Source: Permianibacter sp046297695
Lineage (GTDB): Bacteria > Pseudomonadota > Gammaproteobacteria > Enterobacterales > Permianibacteraceae
Direction of reading: 5' to 3'
Length of the DNA stretch: 64,000 nucleotides
NCBI GenBank assembly: GCA_046297695.1
Contig: JBKBHF010000005.1
Span: 1-64,000, forward strand
Shown here: in pieces, positions 18,712 through 27,400 of the stretch
Layout: every line of letters starts with the position of its first letter
How positions within the stretch are numbered: the first letter of the stretch is position 1
Notes under the pieces: model-generated
The model's database searches: none
What the model was told of the DNA's origin: nothing
What the model saw: only the letters and a program-made list of their open reading frames with translations
Position numbers and translations under genes: made by a program

Positions 18712-19155
18712 ATGGATAAGGCCATGATGGCAATTTCGCTACTCCTCATTTCGACATTGGGCCACTCAGCGGAACTCCAAGGAACTATCACGATAGAACG
18801 TCTGATGGATAATAATCTGCTTCCTTTTGACGAAAAATCTGGTGGCTTTACGCTACCTACAATAAAGGGATTTGATGGGGGTGGGCGGTTGATCTTTGTG
18901 CATATTGGTCGAATTAAAGACTCATTCCAGCTACCAGAGCCAACGACAGCTATTGCAGCTGATAGTTCATTTTCACTAAGCGGAGAACTCAAGCTTGCCG
19001 GCGTTCAGCGGCAGCAAGTTAACGCCCCTGCTATATTGATGTATGTCAGTAAGTCAATGTGCTCAGTTTGTAACGAAGTAACAAGTGATGCCCGCAAGCA
19101 CCTCAAAAAGACTGGCTGGGCTGGTGCGGATATAGTACTTGTTAATGTCGATTAG
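18712..19155 (+). CDS. Exported protein with CxxC motif, unknown
   Basis: A 147-residue protein with a signal peptide ending in GHSA|ELQG. The C-terminal third reads like the first beta-alpha-beta unit of a thioredoxin fold: hydrophobic strand ILMYVS, then CSVC followed by a helix, then strand DIVLVNVD where the chain ends. If so, it is either a short thiol-reactive module or a truncated oxidoreductase. It begins three bases after the upstream gene. The pairing with a secreted six-cysteine peptide suggests a disulfide partner, but this is inference. Confidence 0.6.
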   Translation: MDKAMMAISLLLISTLGHSAELQGTITIERLMDNNLLPFDEKSGGFTLPTIKGFDGGGRLIFVHIGRIKDSFQLPEPTTAIAADSSFSLSGELKLAGVQRQQVNAPAILMYVSKSMCSVCNEVTSDARKHLKKTGWAGADIVLVNVD

Positions 19156-19348
19156 AGACCGTTCAGAATTCTGTGTCAGCCTGATCGGCTAGATACGTAA
19201 CGCGGCGTCTAACCGGCCTTCAAAATAAATCGCCAGCTGCGACCGTTTCGCCGCACGTTGAGCCGCTTGCAGGAAATGCAGCTGGCGCGGTATGGCGCGT
19301 CAGCCGCATAACGGCGGAAGAGCTGTGGCAAGCCGTCGCAATGCGGTG
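19156..19348. other. Non-coding gap
   Basis: 193 bp with no gene; GC content returns to the chromosomal average near 19200. The right-hand boundary of the AT-rich segment lies here. Confidence 0.5.
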
Positions 19349-19837
19349 TCAGTAAGGCGTGCCGTCTTTGCGGGAGAACACCCAGGCGCCGTTGATGAAT
19401 TCGGCTTTCAGATCGTCATCCGGATAAAACACGGTATCGCCCGCGCTGCGATCACCCACTTCGAGATACAACACGTCTTCGCTGCCTTCATTGACCAGGC
19501 AATGGCCGTTGCCGGTGCCGGCCTTGAAGCCGGCACACATGCCCGGCTCCAGTTGCGTTTTGCCGGCATCGGTCAGCAGAGTCGGGCGGCCGGCTATGAT
19601 GTAAATGAATTCATCTTGCTTGGAATGGGCGTGTCGTAGTGCTGAGCTACCGCCTGGGGCAATGCGGGTCAGGTTGACGCCGAAGTTGCTCAGGCCAAAG
19701 CGGTCGCCGAGGATGCGCTTTTCCCGGCCAGCCATGCGTGAGGCAAACGGCTCCGGGTAGATCGACGGTTTGGCGCGCGGCGGCACGGCCAGCGCATGCA
19801 CGGCGACAGGTGACGGTGTTGGCGAATTGTCCGACAT
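19349..19837 (-). CDS. Cupin-domain protein
   Basis: A 162-residue single-domain cupin. Motif 1 is LRHAHSKQDEFIYIIAGRPTLLTDAG (metal ligands His, His, Glu) and motif 2 is the GNGHCLVNEGSEDVLYLEVG block with a third His. The C-terminus ends with a typical YPDDDLKAEF...FSRKDGTPY tail seen in sugar- or thiol-related cupins. The substrate is unknown. It is divergent from the DUF6265 gene. Confidence 0.85.
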   Translation of the reverse strand: MSDNSPTPSPVAVHALAVPPRAKPSIYPEPFASRMAGREKRILGDRFGLSNFGVNLTRIAPGGSSALRHAHSKQDEFIYIIAGRPTLLTDAGKTQLEPGMCAGFKAGTGNGHCLVNEGSEDVLYLEVGDRSAGDTVFYPDDDLKAEFINGAWVFSRKDGTPY

Positions 19838-19955
19838 GATGAGCTCCTATTCGGTCAGCGTGTGCATGGTAACGCCTGCGGCGCCGTCGTGCAGGCAGGC
19901 AATGTCGCCGGAAGCTGCTATAACGATTCCAACCGTAATGGCTATGGGGCGACCG

Positions 19956-20486
19956 ATGAAGCTCAACCACCGATGGTTATGGCTTGCCTGTGTAGGCGTT
20001 GCCTTGGCGCAAGCGACCGAACAGAAACCCGATGCGTGGTCGACGGCCTCAGTGGTCACGACACCGACTGCAAAGCCGGCGCTCGACTGGCTGGTTGGCC
20101 GCTGGTGCCTGCAACGCGGTGACACCGTGATTGAGGAAACCTGGTTGCCGGCGAGAGGGGATATATGGTTTGCCGTTACCCGGTCGGTGCGAGCCGAGGT
20201 GACCACGGATTTCGAGTTTATCCGTATCGCGCTGCAGGATGGCGCATGGTCATTTCTGGCCCAACCGCAGGGCAAGCCGGCAACCGCGTTTGCCCGGACC
20301 GGTGGCGGCGATAACTGGATTCGGTTTGAAAACCCGCAACACGATTTTCCAACCCGGATCGAGTATCGCCGTGAAGGCGATAACTTGACGGCCACCATCT
20401 ACGGCCCTGATGAACAGGGCGCGGGGCAGAACAAGGAAAAAGCGATTCGTTATCCCTATCAGCGCTGTGAGCTGTTGTCGCCGTAA
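19956..20486 (+). CDS. DUF6265-type exported protein
   Basis: A 176-residue protein with a signal peptide (MKLNHRWLWLACVGVALAQA). The following domain contains LDWLVGRWCLQRGDTVIEETWLP, FEFIRI and the ENPQHDFPTRIEYRREG block that marks DUF6265, a lipocalin-like beta-barrel family of unknown role. Three in-frame ATGs exist; I prefer 19956, which sits after a GGGG run and begins the signal peptide directly. The protein is probably periplasmic. Confidence 0.8.
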   Translation: MKLNHRWLWLACVGVALAQATEQKPDAWSTASVVTTPTAKPALDWLVGRWCLQRGDTVIEETWLPARGDIWFAVTRSVRAEVTTDFEFIRIALQDGAWSFLAQPQGKPATAFARTGGGDNWIRFENPQHDFPTRIEYRREGDNLTATIYGPDEQGAGQNKEKAIRYPYQRCELLSP

Positions 20487-20520
20487 ACTAACATCGCGTT
20501 GATGCCAGCGTGCTTTCCTG

Positions 20521-21225
20521 TCAGTGCTGCCACAACCCCCAGCTGGTTGCCGCGCCGAGCAGCAGACAGATCAGCAGTCGCCAACCACCGACCATCATCG
20601 GTGCGGCGTCGGTTGCCACGATGCGGGTGCCGGTGAGCATCGGTGGCACCAGCCGTTCTTTCTTGACCAGCGCGTAGAAAATGATCGCGGCTATGTGCAA
20701 GGCAATCGCCACCAGCAACAGATCAAAGTTCAGTTCATGCCAGTCATTCAGCGCGTCGCTGATGTCTTCGCTCACCAGCGAATAAAACGGCGCTTCGAAG
20801 TTGATGTCGTCGTAGTTGAACAGCCCGGACAGCGTCTGCGCCAGCAACAGCGCGAGCAGCACCACGACCATCCAGCCGCCGGCCGGATTGTGGCCGATGC
20901 TCGGGGCATCGGCGCTGCTGGCTGCCAGCAGTTTGCGCAGATACGCGAGTACCGTCCTGGGGGAGCGGACAAACTGGCGGAAGCGCGCGGTGTCACTGCC
21001 GAGCACGCCCCAAAGCAAACGAAAGACCAGCAGACCGAGCACGATATAGCCAAGCCGTGCGTGCCAGACAATCGGGTCGAGATACCAGCCGCGCGCGCTG
21101 GCCCATTCACTGATCGCTTCACTTTCTTCGACCAGCAGCCAGATCGCAGGGATCAGCAGTACCAGCGACCAGTGAAACAGGCGTATGCCGATGTCCCAGA
21201 TTTTGATTGGGCGGGGCGTTTGCAT
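20521..21225 (-). CDS. Cytochrome b561-like protein
   Basis: Di-heme inner-membrane electron carrier of 234 residues. It starts IKIWDIGIRLFHWSLVLLI, where the His binds heme. It has WHARLGYIVLGLLVFRLLWG and a final helix pair with NDWHELNFDLLLVAIALHIAAIIFY, supplying the remaining axial histidines. The ATG at 21225 is chosen because the family begins with this segment. Such proteins link quinol oxidation to periplasmic acceptors; the partner is not evident here. Confidence 0.85.
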   Translation of the reverse strand: MQTPRPIKIWDIGIRLFHWSLVLLIPAIWLLVEESEAISEWASARGWYLDPIVWHARLGYIVLGLLVFRLLWGVLGSDTARFRQFVRSPRTVLAYLRKLLAASSADAPSIGHNPAGGWMVVVLLALLLAQTLSGLFNYDDINFEAPFYSLVSEDISDALNDWHELNFDLLLVAIALHIAAIIFYALVKKERLVPPMLTGTRIVATDAAPMMVGGWRLLICLLLGAATSWGLWQH

Positions 21226-21319
21226 GGTCGGTATTCCGTCGCAGTGATTTCTCAAGCGTAGTTGTCGTTTTCAAACCGTGACTTACGGTAATGCACGACG
21301 CGAAAAGCATACCTCCTCC

Positions 21320-21346
21320 AACTTCCCCTTGACAGGGGGAGGGGAA
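21320..21346. repeat. Interspersed palindrome
   Basis: CTTCCCCTTGACAGGGGGAG element related to those at 13490 and 16151, directly beside the S46 peptidase terminator. Confidence 0.6.
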
Positions 21347-21379
21347 AAACAAACGGGGCCTTTCGGCCCCGTTTGTTTG
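21347..21379 (-). terminator. Terminator of the S46 peptidase gene
   Basis: AACAAACGGGGCC-TTT-CGGCCCCGTTTGTT hairpin 40 bp past the stop codon. Confidence 0.85.
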
Positions 21380-21418
21380 CTTGCATGGCGCAATCATGCT
21401 CGCCATATCAGCAGCGGC

Positions 21419-23590
21419 TTACTGTACCGCCATTTCCTTCAGCAGGTTGTCGGCCTTGTCGACCACTTTCATGACCCACAGCATGTAGCGCAGATCGACG
21501 GCGATGGTGCGAGTGGTGGCGGTGTTGAAATCCCAATCCGAAATCACCGAATCGAGCGTGCCGTCAAAGGCGAGGCCGACCAGTTCAGCGCGGCTGTTCA
21601 GCACTGGTGAACCCGAGTTGCCGCCAGTGATGTCGAGCGTGGCCAGGAAGTTGACCGGTACGGAGTCGAGGCTTGGCTCGTAGTACTTGTCGAACAGTTT
21701 GGCCTTGATCGCGTCGATCTGCTTCTGGGTCGCATCGAACTCGCCCTCGCCGGTGTGTTTGGCGGTGATGCCGCGCAGCGTGGTGAAGGCCGTCCAGGCG
21801 GTGCCGTCGGCATTGCCAGCGGTGCGGCCGGCGACTTTGCCGTAGGTCACGCGCAGCGTGCTGTTGGCATCCGGATACACGGCCTCGCCTTTGCTGTTCT
21901 TGAAGGCGATCAGAGCCTTCATGTAGTTGGCATAGGCTTGCTGGATCTTGCCACCGAGTTCCTTGTCACGGGTTTCGCGTGCTTCGTCATCGGCGTACAG
22001 CGCGATCGCGGCCTTGATGAAGCTGTCATCGCTGGCTTTGAACGCAGCAACATCACGCTCCAGCCAAGCCAGACGCTCGGCTTTGTCGCTAAGTTTGCTG
22101 CCGGCGTAGAGCTTGTCGAGCTGCGCCTTGATGGCGGCGGCATCCATACCGGCTTTCAGACCAAGCGCCGAAACGAAGGCGGCGTTCTGCTCTTTGGCCG
22201 GCATCGCCAGATACTGCTGCAGGAAGTGCAGGGACAGCGCCTTGTCGACTTGCTCGTCGTAACGCTTGTCGATGGCATCGAGGCCTTGCTTGATGCGCGG
22301 CCAGTCGCGTTCCTGATAACCCGATTTGCGTTCCATGTCCGGCTTGGCCTTTTCATTGGCCAGCTTGTACAGGGTGCGCGCGGTACCGAGGAAACGCGGC
22401 GTGGCGTAGCTCATCAGGAATTCACGCTGGGTGATGGCGTCGCGCTCGGCGATCAGTTTTTCAGCGGTAGCAACATCATTGCCGAACTGCTTCTTGCGCG
22501 ACTTGTCAGCATTGATCCAGGCTTTCAGATCTTTCATCTGCTGCTGTTTGCGCGCCAGAAAATCGCTGCCCTTGTAGCTGTCGAGCATGCCCTGACGGTT
22601 TTTGTAGTAATTGTTGACGCCGGCGACGGTCGAGGCGTACTTGATTTCGGCATCTTTGCGGTCTTTGGTTTCTTTCGCAATGATGTCGAGCACTTCGCCC
22701 GAGGCTTTGACGAAGGCCGGGTAGTTCCAGCCGAAGGTGAATTCCACTTCCGACGGCAGTCGGTGGCGGTTGGTGCGGCCCGGGTAGCCGGTGACCATCA
22801 CGAAATCGCCTTCCTTGACGCCTTCGCTGGCCAGACGCAGGTAATGTTTCGGCACGTACGGCACGTTGTCGGCGCTGAAATCGGCCGGCTTGCCGTCTTT
22901 GCCGACGTAGGCGCGGTAGAAGCTGTAGTCACCGGTGTGGCGCGGCCACATCCAGTTGTCGGTGTCGCCACCAAACTTGCCGATGCCTTCGGCCGGAGCG
23001 TGCACCAGACGGACGTCACGAATTTCCATCTGCTTGATCAGATAGAACTCCAGACCGCCGTAGAAGCTGTAGACATTGCAGCGATGGCCGCTGTCTTTTT
23101 CGCATTCGGCGACCAGCGCTTTTTCGTTGGCTTCCATCGCATCGACACGCTTCTTGCCGGCCAGCTTGGCGGTTTTGCTGTCGATGATCTTGTCGCTGAC
23201 TTCCTGTACGTCAACGGTGACATACACGCGGCTGCCAGGCGCGGCCGGCAGTTCTTCGTTCAGCGACTTGGCCAGGAAGCCGTCCTTGATCAGATTCTTC
23301 TCGGCGGTCGAGTTGTACTGGATGCTGCCGTAGGCGCAGTGGTGGTTGGTGACAACCAGACCTTGCGGCGAAACGAACGAAGCGGTGCAACCACCAAGGC
23401 TGATGATGGCGCCCATCGGAAATTCGGTCAGCTGGGTCAGCGTGGCCGGGTCGAGTTCGAGGCCGGTGGCTTTCAGATCGTCAGCGATCTGCGGCAGCTG
23501 TTTTGGCATCCACATGCCTTCACTGGCGAAGGCGGCACCGGCACTGACGGCAAGCGCCAGAACCGAAAGTTTGATCAGTTTCTTGTTCAC
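21419..23590 (-). CDS. S46-family dipeptidyl-peptidase (DPP7-like)
   Basis: Periplasmic serine exopeptidase removing dipeptides from peptide N-termini. From a GTG at 23588-23590, preceded by AGGGGAC, it is 723 residues with a signal peptide ending in AFA|SEGMW. The chymotrypsin-like double domain shows the catalytic His in TNHHCAYGSIQ, Asp further on, and Ser in GGNSGSPVLN. Eighteen residues after that Ser is Gly (LAFDG), the position that in P. gingivalis enzymes is Gly in DPP7 (hydrophobic P1) and Arg in DPP11 (acidic P1). DPP7-type specificity is therefore expected. It suits growth on peptides in a non-fermenter. Confidence 0.92.
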   Translation of the reverse strand: MNKKLIKLSVLALAVSAGAAFASEGMWMPKQLPQIADDLKATGLELDPATLTQLTEFPMGAIISLGGCTASFVSPQGLVVTNHHCAYGSIQYNSTAEKNLIKDGFLAKSLNEELPAAPGSRVYVTVDVQEVSDKIIDSKTAKLAGKKRVDAMEANEKALVAECEKDSGHRCNVYSFYGGLEFYLIKQMEIRDVRLVHAPAEGIGKFGGDTDNWMWPRHTGDYSFYRAYVGKDGKPADFSADNVPYVPKHYLRLASEGVKEGDFVMVTGYPGRTNRHRLPSEVEFTFGWNYPAFVKASGEVLDIIAKETKDRKDAEIKYASTVAGVNNYYKNRQGMLDSYKGSDFLARKQQQMKDLKAWINADKSRKKQFGNDVATAEKLIAERDAITQREFLMSYATPRFLGTARTLYKLANEKAKPDMERKSGYQERDWPRIKQGLDAIDKRYDEQVDKALSLHFLQQYLAMPAKEQNAAFVSALGLKAGMDAAAIKAQLDKLYAGSKLSDKAERLAWLERDVAAFKASDDSFIKAAIALYADDEARETRDKELGGKIQQAYANYMKALIAFKNSKGEAVYPDANSTLRVTYGKVAGRTAGNADGTAWTAFTTLRGITAKHTGEGEFDATQKQIDAIKAKLFDKYYEPSLDSVPVNFLATLDITGGNSGSPVLNSRAELVGLAFDGTLDSVISDWDFNTATTRTIAVDLRYMLWVMKVVDKADNLLKEMAVQ

Positions 23591-23840
23591 AAAACGTCCC
23601 CTGAAGCGTGTGCGGCCATCGGCCGGAAAAAAGCGCTGGGAGTTTACCGGACCTAGCCTGGCGGCGCCTTGATCGACACACTTTGTTGCATTCCCTGCCA
23701 CCAGCGCTACATAACTGGTAGGAGCAGTGACGGATGCGTTCCGTCAGCGGGGCTATGGCCCGGCGATGGCACCGGACGAAGCCGTTCGGATGGTCGAATT
23801 TTCACCGCCCGAACGGGTGAAGGCCGGGGCGCGGAACGGT
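23591..23840. repeat. Gap with several short palindromes
   Basis: 250 bp without a gene. It holds imperfect hairpins such as TGACGGATGCGTTCCGTCA and CCGGACGAAGCCGTTCGG, and the motif CACCGCCCGAACGGGTG, probably REP-like extragenic elements at the 3' end of bdhA. Confidence 0.5.
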
Positions 23841-24593
23841 TCAGCGTGCCGTCCAGCCACCATCGACGGTGATGGTCTGGCCGGTGATGTTGCGCGCCAC
23901 CGGGCTCATCAGGAAGGCGCAGATGCCGGCGAGTTCCTCAAGGCTGATGAACACGCCTTTCGGCATCGGTTTGAGCATGATTTCGCTGACCACCTGTTCT
24001 GCGCTCATCTGGTATTCGGCAGCGGTGGCGGCGATCTGCTTGTCGACCAGCGGGGTTTTGACGTAGGTGGGGCAGACCGTGTTGATGGTGATGTCGGTGT
24101 CGGCCGTTTCCAGCGCAATCACTTTCGAGAAGCCGAGCAGGCCGTGCTTGGCGGCGACGTACGCCGATTTGAACGGCGACGCCACCAGCGAGTGAATGGA
24201 GCCGATATTGATGATGCGGCCAAAGCCGCGCTCGCGCATGCCGGGCAGTACCGCCTGGGTCATCCGGGTGGCGCCGGTCAGCATGATGTCGATGAGCTGC
24301 GCCCACTTGTCCATCGGGAACTGTTCCAGCCGCGCGACATGCTGGATGCCGGCGTTGTTGATCAGGACATCGATGTGTGGCTCGGCTTGCATCAAGCGCT
24401 GGATGTCGCTGTCCTTGGTGACATCCAAGGGGTAGGCGAACACGCGCCCGGCCGGGAAATCCATCGCCAGTTTTTCCACTGCCGCCAGGTTCAGATCCGT
24501 GGCGATGACGGTATGGCCGGCCTGTGCCAGCTCGCGGACGATGCCTTCGCCGATGCCGCTGCCGGCGCCGGTAATCAAAACGCGCAATGCCAT
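23841..24593 (-). CDS. bdhA: 3-hydroxybutyrate dehydrogenase
   Basis: NAD-dependent oxidation of D-3-hydroxybutyrate to acetoacetate. This 250-residue short-chain dehydrogenase has the cofactor motif TGAGSGIG at 8-15, NNAG in the middle, and catalytic Ser, Tyr and Lys in SIHSLVASPFKSAYVAAKHGLLG. The sequence NIGSIHSLVASPFKSAYVAAKHG and the long ISLEELA/GQTITVDGGWTAR end are characteristic of BdhA rather than of other SDRs. It is divergent from the 3HB-oligomer hydrolase gene, and together they give oligomer to monomer to acetoacetate. Confidence 0.92.
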   Translation of the reverse strand: MALRVLITGAGSGIGEGIVRELAQAGHTVIATDLNLAAVEKLAMDFPAGRVFAYPLDVTKDSDIQRLMQAEPHIDVLINNAGIQHVARLEQFPMDKWAQLIDIMLTGATRMTQAVLPGMRERGFGRIINIGSIHSLVASPFKSAYVAAKHGLLGFSKVIALETADTDITINTVCPTYVKTPLVDKQIAATAAEYQMSAEQVVSEIMLKPMPKGVFISLEELAGICAFLMSPVARNITGQTITVDGGWTAR

Positions 24594-24734
24594 GGTGTCG
24601 GTTCGTTCGCTGCTCGGGAGTGGCTGCCACCATAGCGGTGCGCGCCGGTCTTGTCCGTCCCACCAAAGTGCTATTGGCCGCGTCGCGCTGCCGTATTATC
24701 AAGCGGCTTGATTCTTTTATGACGCGAACCCGCC

Positions 24735-26645
24735 ATGCCAACTATGCTTCGGACAGGTATTGTGATGTCTCTTGCTGTGCTGCTCGGCGCTTGCGCCGGC
24801 ACGGCTCCGAAATCCTCCGGCACGAAGGAGTCCGGCATGACCGAGGCAAGCGTTGCTGCCACCGTTGTTTCAATCCAGCACTACGACGGCCGCAGCAATG
24901 ATCTGCTCAGCGCCGGCCTCGGTTTCGCCGGCATTCAGTCGGCGACGCCGCCCGACGCGCAACCGGATGATGCCGAGGCCGTGCGTCGTCGTGCGATCTA
25001 CATGCACTATCGCGGACTCATTGATCGCAGCGAGGGTGGCGGTTTTGGTCGCCTGTATGGCACGGCGTTGGCCAATGGCATTGCCGGCACCGAGATTGTC
25101 GCGATGATTCCGTGGCGCGCGCAGCGGTTCGCTGCCGTGTTGCAAATTCCGCAGCAGTTTGATCGCGACCATCCCTGTCTGGTGATGGCGCCTGCCAGCG
25201 GTTCACGCAATGCTTACGGTGCCTTGCCGATCGTCGGTGAGTGGGCATTGCCGCGGGGGTGCGCGCTGCTGTTGCACGACAAAGGTGTTGGTGCCGGTGT
25301 TGCCAGTGCGACGCTCGGGCTCAACGCCCGCGGTCAGGTCGTGCCGCTCGCCGACGCCATGTGGCGACCGCAAGCCGGCACATTGCAGTCAAATGACCCA
25401 GCGGAAGCGGCGTTCCGCCATTTGCATGATGGCGCTGGTGCGGAAGCCGATTGGGGCCGGATGAGTTTGGCGGCGCTGCGTTGGGCCATCGAGATGCTGC
25501 AGGCGCAGCAGCCGGCAACGCATCGCTATCGCAAGCCGGCACTGACGGTGATCGCGGCCGGGGTTTCCAATGGCGGCGCCGCGGCGCTGCGTGCAGCCGA
25601 AGCAGATGCGGAAAATCTGATCGATGCCGTGGTTGCTGGTGAACCGAATATCACACCGCAGACATTGCAAGCGGTGCAGGTGGGCAACGCGGCGTCACAG
25701 CACGCGGGTATTGCGGCGTTGCGGCAATTTCCGGAAGTGGGTTTGTTGCTGCCATGTGCAGTCGCCGGCAATCCGTTGTTGCCGCCCGCGGCACAGCTGC
25801 AAGCCAGAAACCATTGTGCGTGGCTGCGTCAGCAAGGCTTGCTGATCGCAGTCGATGATAACGCGCTGGCTTATGAGGCGGCGCAACGCATTCGCGCGCT
25901 CGGCCTGCCGGATTCGGTCTTTGCGCTGGCGCCCGTTACCTTGTCGCTCGGCATGTACCAAAGCTTGCTGGCAACCTATGCCAATGCCGCCGCCGGTTCA
26001 CCCCAGCCAGCATTGTGTGGCATCCGCGCCGTGCCGACGCAAGGTGTCCTGGATGCCGTCGCCTTGTCGCGGCAATACACCGACGGCAGCGGCTTGCCGC
26101 CACAAGATTGGCTCGGTACCGGTGAAATGAAAATGGCTGGTCTGACACCGGCGCAGCAGTGGTGTTTGCGGCAAACCATTCACGACAGTCCACCAGTGCA
26201 AGAATCACTGACGCAGCAAACCGGCAGCGGTCAGCTCGGTGGCCGGCCGGTCATCATCGTGCATGGCCGTGACGATGCCTTGATCGCGGTGCAGCACAGC
26301 AGTCGACCGTACTTTGCCTTGTTGCAGCAACAGGGTGAAACCCGGGCGCGCTATCTGGAGATCCTGCACGCCCATCACTTTGATGCATTCAACGCCTTGC
26401 CGGGTTATGACCGTTTGTTCGTACCCATTCATCGCTATTTTCTGTCTGCGATGGATGCAATGTGGGCACACCTGAAATCCGGCGCGGCGTTACCAGCATC
26501 GCAGGTGGTTCGCACCACGCCGCGCGCCGTCAATGCCGGTGCCACCGAGGCGTTGTCGGAACGGCACGTGCCGATCTGGTCGCCGCAGCCGACGCCCAGC
26601 GAGGCAATACGCTGGCAAGACGGCGTGTTGTATATTCCGCAATGA
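24735..26645 (+). CDS. 3-hydroxybutyrate-oligomer hydrolase, lipoprotein
   Basis: A 636-residue enzyme with features of the D-(-)-3-hydroxybutyrate oligomer hydrolase family, which splits 3HB dimers and short oligomers. The N-terminus has a lipobox (LAVLLGACAG, lipidation at about Cys 20), so the protein should be anchored in the periplasm or outer membrane. Family marks are APASGSRNAYGALPIVGEWALPRGCA with the LLHDKG block, a GVSNGGAAALRAAE nucleophile elbow, and a late VIIVHGRDDALI (Asp) and HAHHFDAFNALPGY (His). It is divergent from bdhA. Confidence 0.88.
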   Translation: MPTMLRTGIVMSLAVLLGACAGTAPKSSGTKESGMTEASVAATVVSIQHYDGRSNDLLSAGLGFAGIQSATPPDAQPDDAEAVRRRAIYMHYRGLIDRSEGGGFGRLYGTALANGIAGTEIVAMIPWRAQRFAAVLQIPQQFDRDHPCLVMAPASGSRNAYGALPIVGEWALPRGCALLLHDKGVGAGVASATLGLNARGQVVPLADAMWRPQAGTLQSNDPAEAAFRHLHDGAGAEADWGRMSLAALRWAIEMLQAQQPATHRYRKPALTVIAAGVSNGGAAALRAAEADAENLIDAVVAGEPNITPQTLQAVQVGNAASQHAGIAALRQFPEVGLLLPCAVAGNPLLPPAAQLQARNHCAWLRQQGLLIAVDDNALAYEAAQRIRALGLPDSVFALAPVTLSLGMYQSLLATYANAAAGSPQPALCGIRAVPTQGVLDAVALSRQYTDGSGLPPQDWLGTGEMKMAGLTPAQQWCLRQTIHDSPPVQESLTQQTGSGQLGGRPVIIVHGRDDALIAVQHSSRPYFALLQQQGETRARYLEILHAHHFDAFNALPGYDRLFVPIHRYFLSAMDAMWAHLKSGAALPASQVVRTTPRAVNAGATEALSERHVPIWSPQPTPSEAIRWQDGVLYIPQ

Positions 26646-26676
26646 GCCTGTCTTCCGTCCGCAAGCGAGTGGCACC

Positions 26677-27324
26677 ATGTCGTTTCGATTTTTGATTGCC
26701 GATGATCATCCGCTGTTTCGGGCGGCGCTGCGTCAGGCGTTGACGGCAGTAGCCAGCGACGCGGTCATTGAAGAGGCCGAATCACTGACACAGGCAAGCA
26801 GTCGCCTGCAAGCCGAACCGGATGTGGATCTGGTGTTGCTTGATCTCGGATTGCCGGACAGCCAGGGCTTCACCGGTTTGATGCGGCTGCGACACCAGTT
26901 TCCGTCCGTGGGAGTTGCCATTGTGTCCGGCCAGGAAGATGCGGTGGTCATGCGTCAGGCCATTGCGCTTGGCGCAGTTGCCTACATCCCCAAATCGGAA
27001 ACGCTGTCGTCGATTGTCGAGGCCATTCGTACCGCGCTTGCCGGTCACACCTGGCTGCCGCAGGCGGCTTGCGAAAGTGGCAGTCAGCCGGTCGGAGCGG
27101 AGCTTGCCGAACGCATCGCCTCGTTGTCGCCGCAGCAATACCGGGTGCTGTGCATGGTCGCCGACGGCAAGCTGAACAAACAGATTGCTGCGGAGCTCGA
27201 CATACAGGAAACCACCATCAAGCAACATGTCTCGGCCATCTTGCGCAAACTGGGTTTGATCAACCGTACCCAGGCCGGCGTGCTGCTGCGTTCGCTGCAG
27301 CAGGGTGGGCGATTGCAGGCCTGA
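26677..27324 (+). CDS. LuxR-family response regulator, CrbR/ErdR-like
   Basis: A 215-residue response regulator. The receiver domain has IADDHPLFR at the start, the phosphoacceptor Asp in DLVLLDLGLPD and Lys in YIPKSE; the C-terminal NarL-type helix-turn-helix contains NKQIAAELDIQETTIKQHVSAILRKL. The adjacent convergent gene encodes a symporter-histidine kinase hybrid of the CrbS type, and CrbR/ErdR proteins are its known partners, controlling acetyl-CoA synthetase and acetate use. The assignment rests on this pairing. The ATG at 26677 gives the family-standard start. Confidence 0.8.
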   Translation: MSFRFLIADDHPLFRAALRQALTAVASDAVIEEAESLTQASSRLQAEPDVDLVLLDLGLPDSQGFTGLMRLRHQFPSVGVAIVSGQEDAVVMRQAIALGAVAYIPKSETLSSIVEAIRTALAGHTWLPQAACESGSQPVGAELAERIASLSPQQYRVLCMVADGKLNKQIAAELDIQETTIKQHVSAILRKLGLINRTQAGVLLRSLQQGGRLQA

Positions 27325-27400
27325 GCATCGTGCAATTCTCGCGTTGATTTATTGATGAGCATGCCTGCCCGGCACTCGGACCAGCGTGAAGCGTGCCGCA

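Noticed and set aside
21755..23656. 633-codon plus-strand frame opposite the S46 peptidase
   Set aside because: Long only because of high GC; the minus-strand product has a signal peptide and catalytic motifs.
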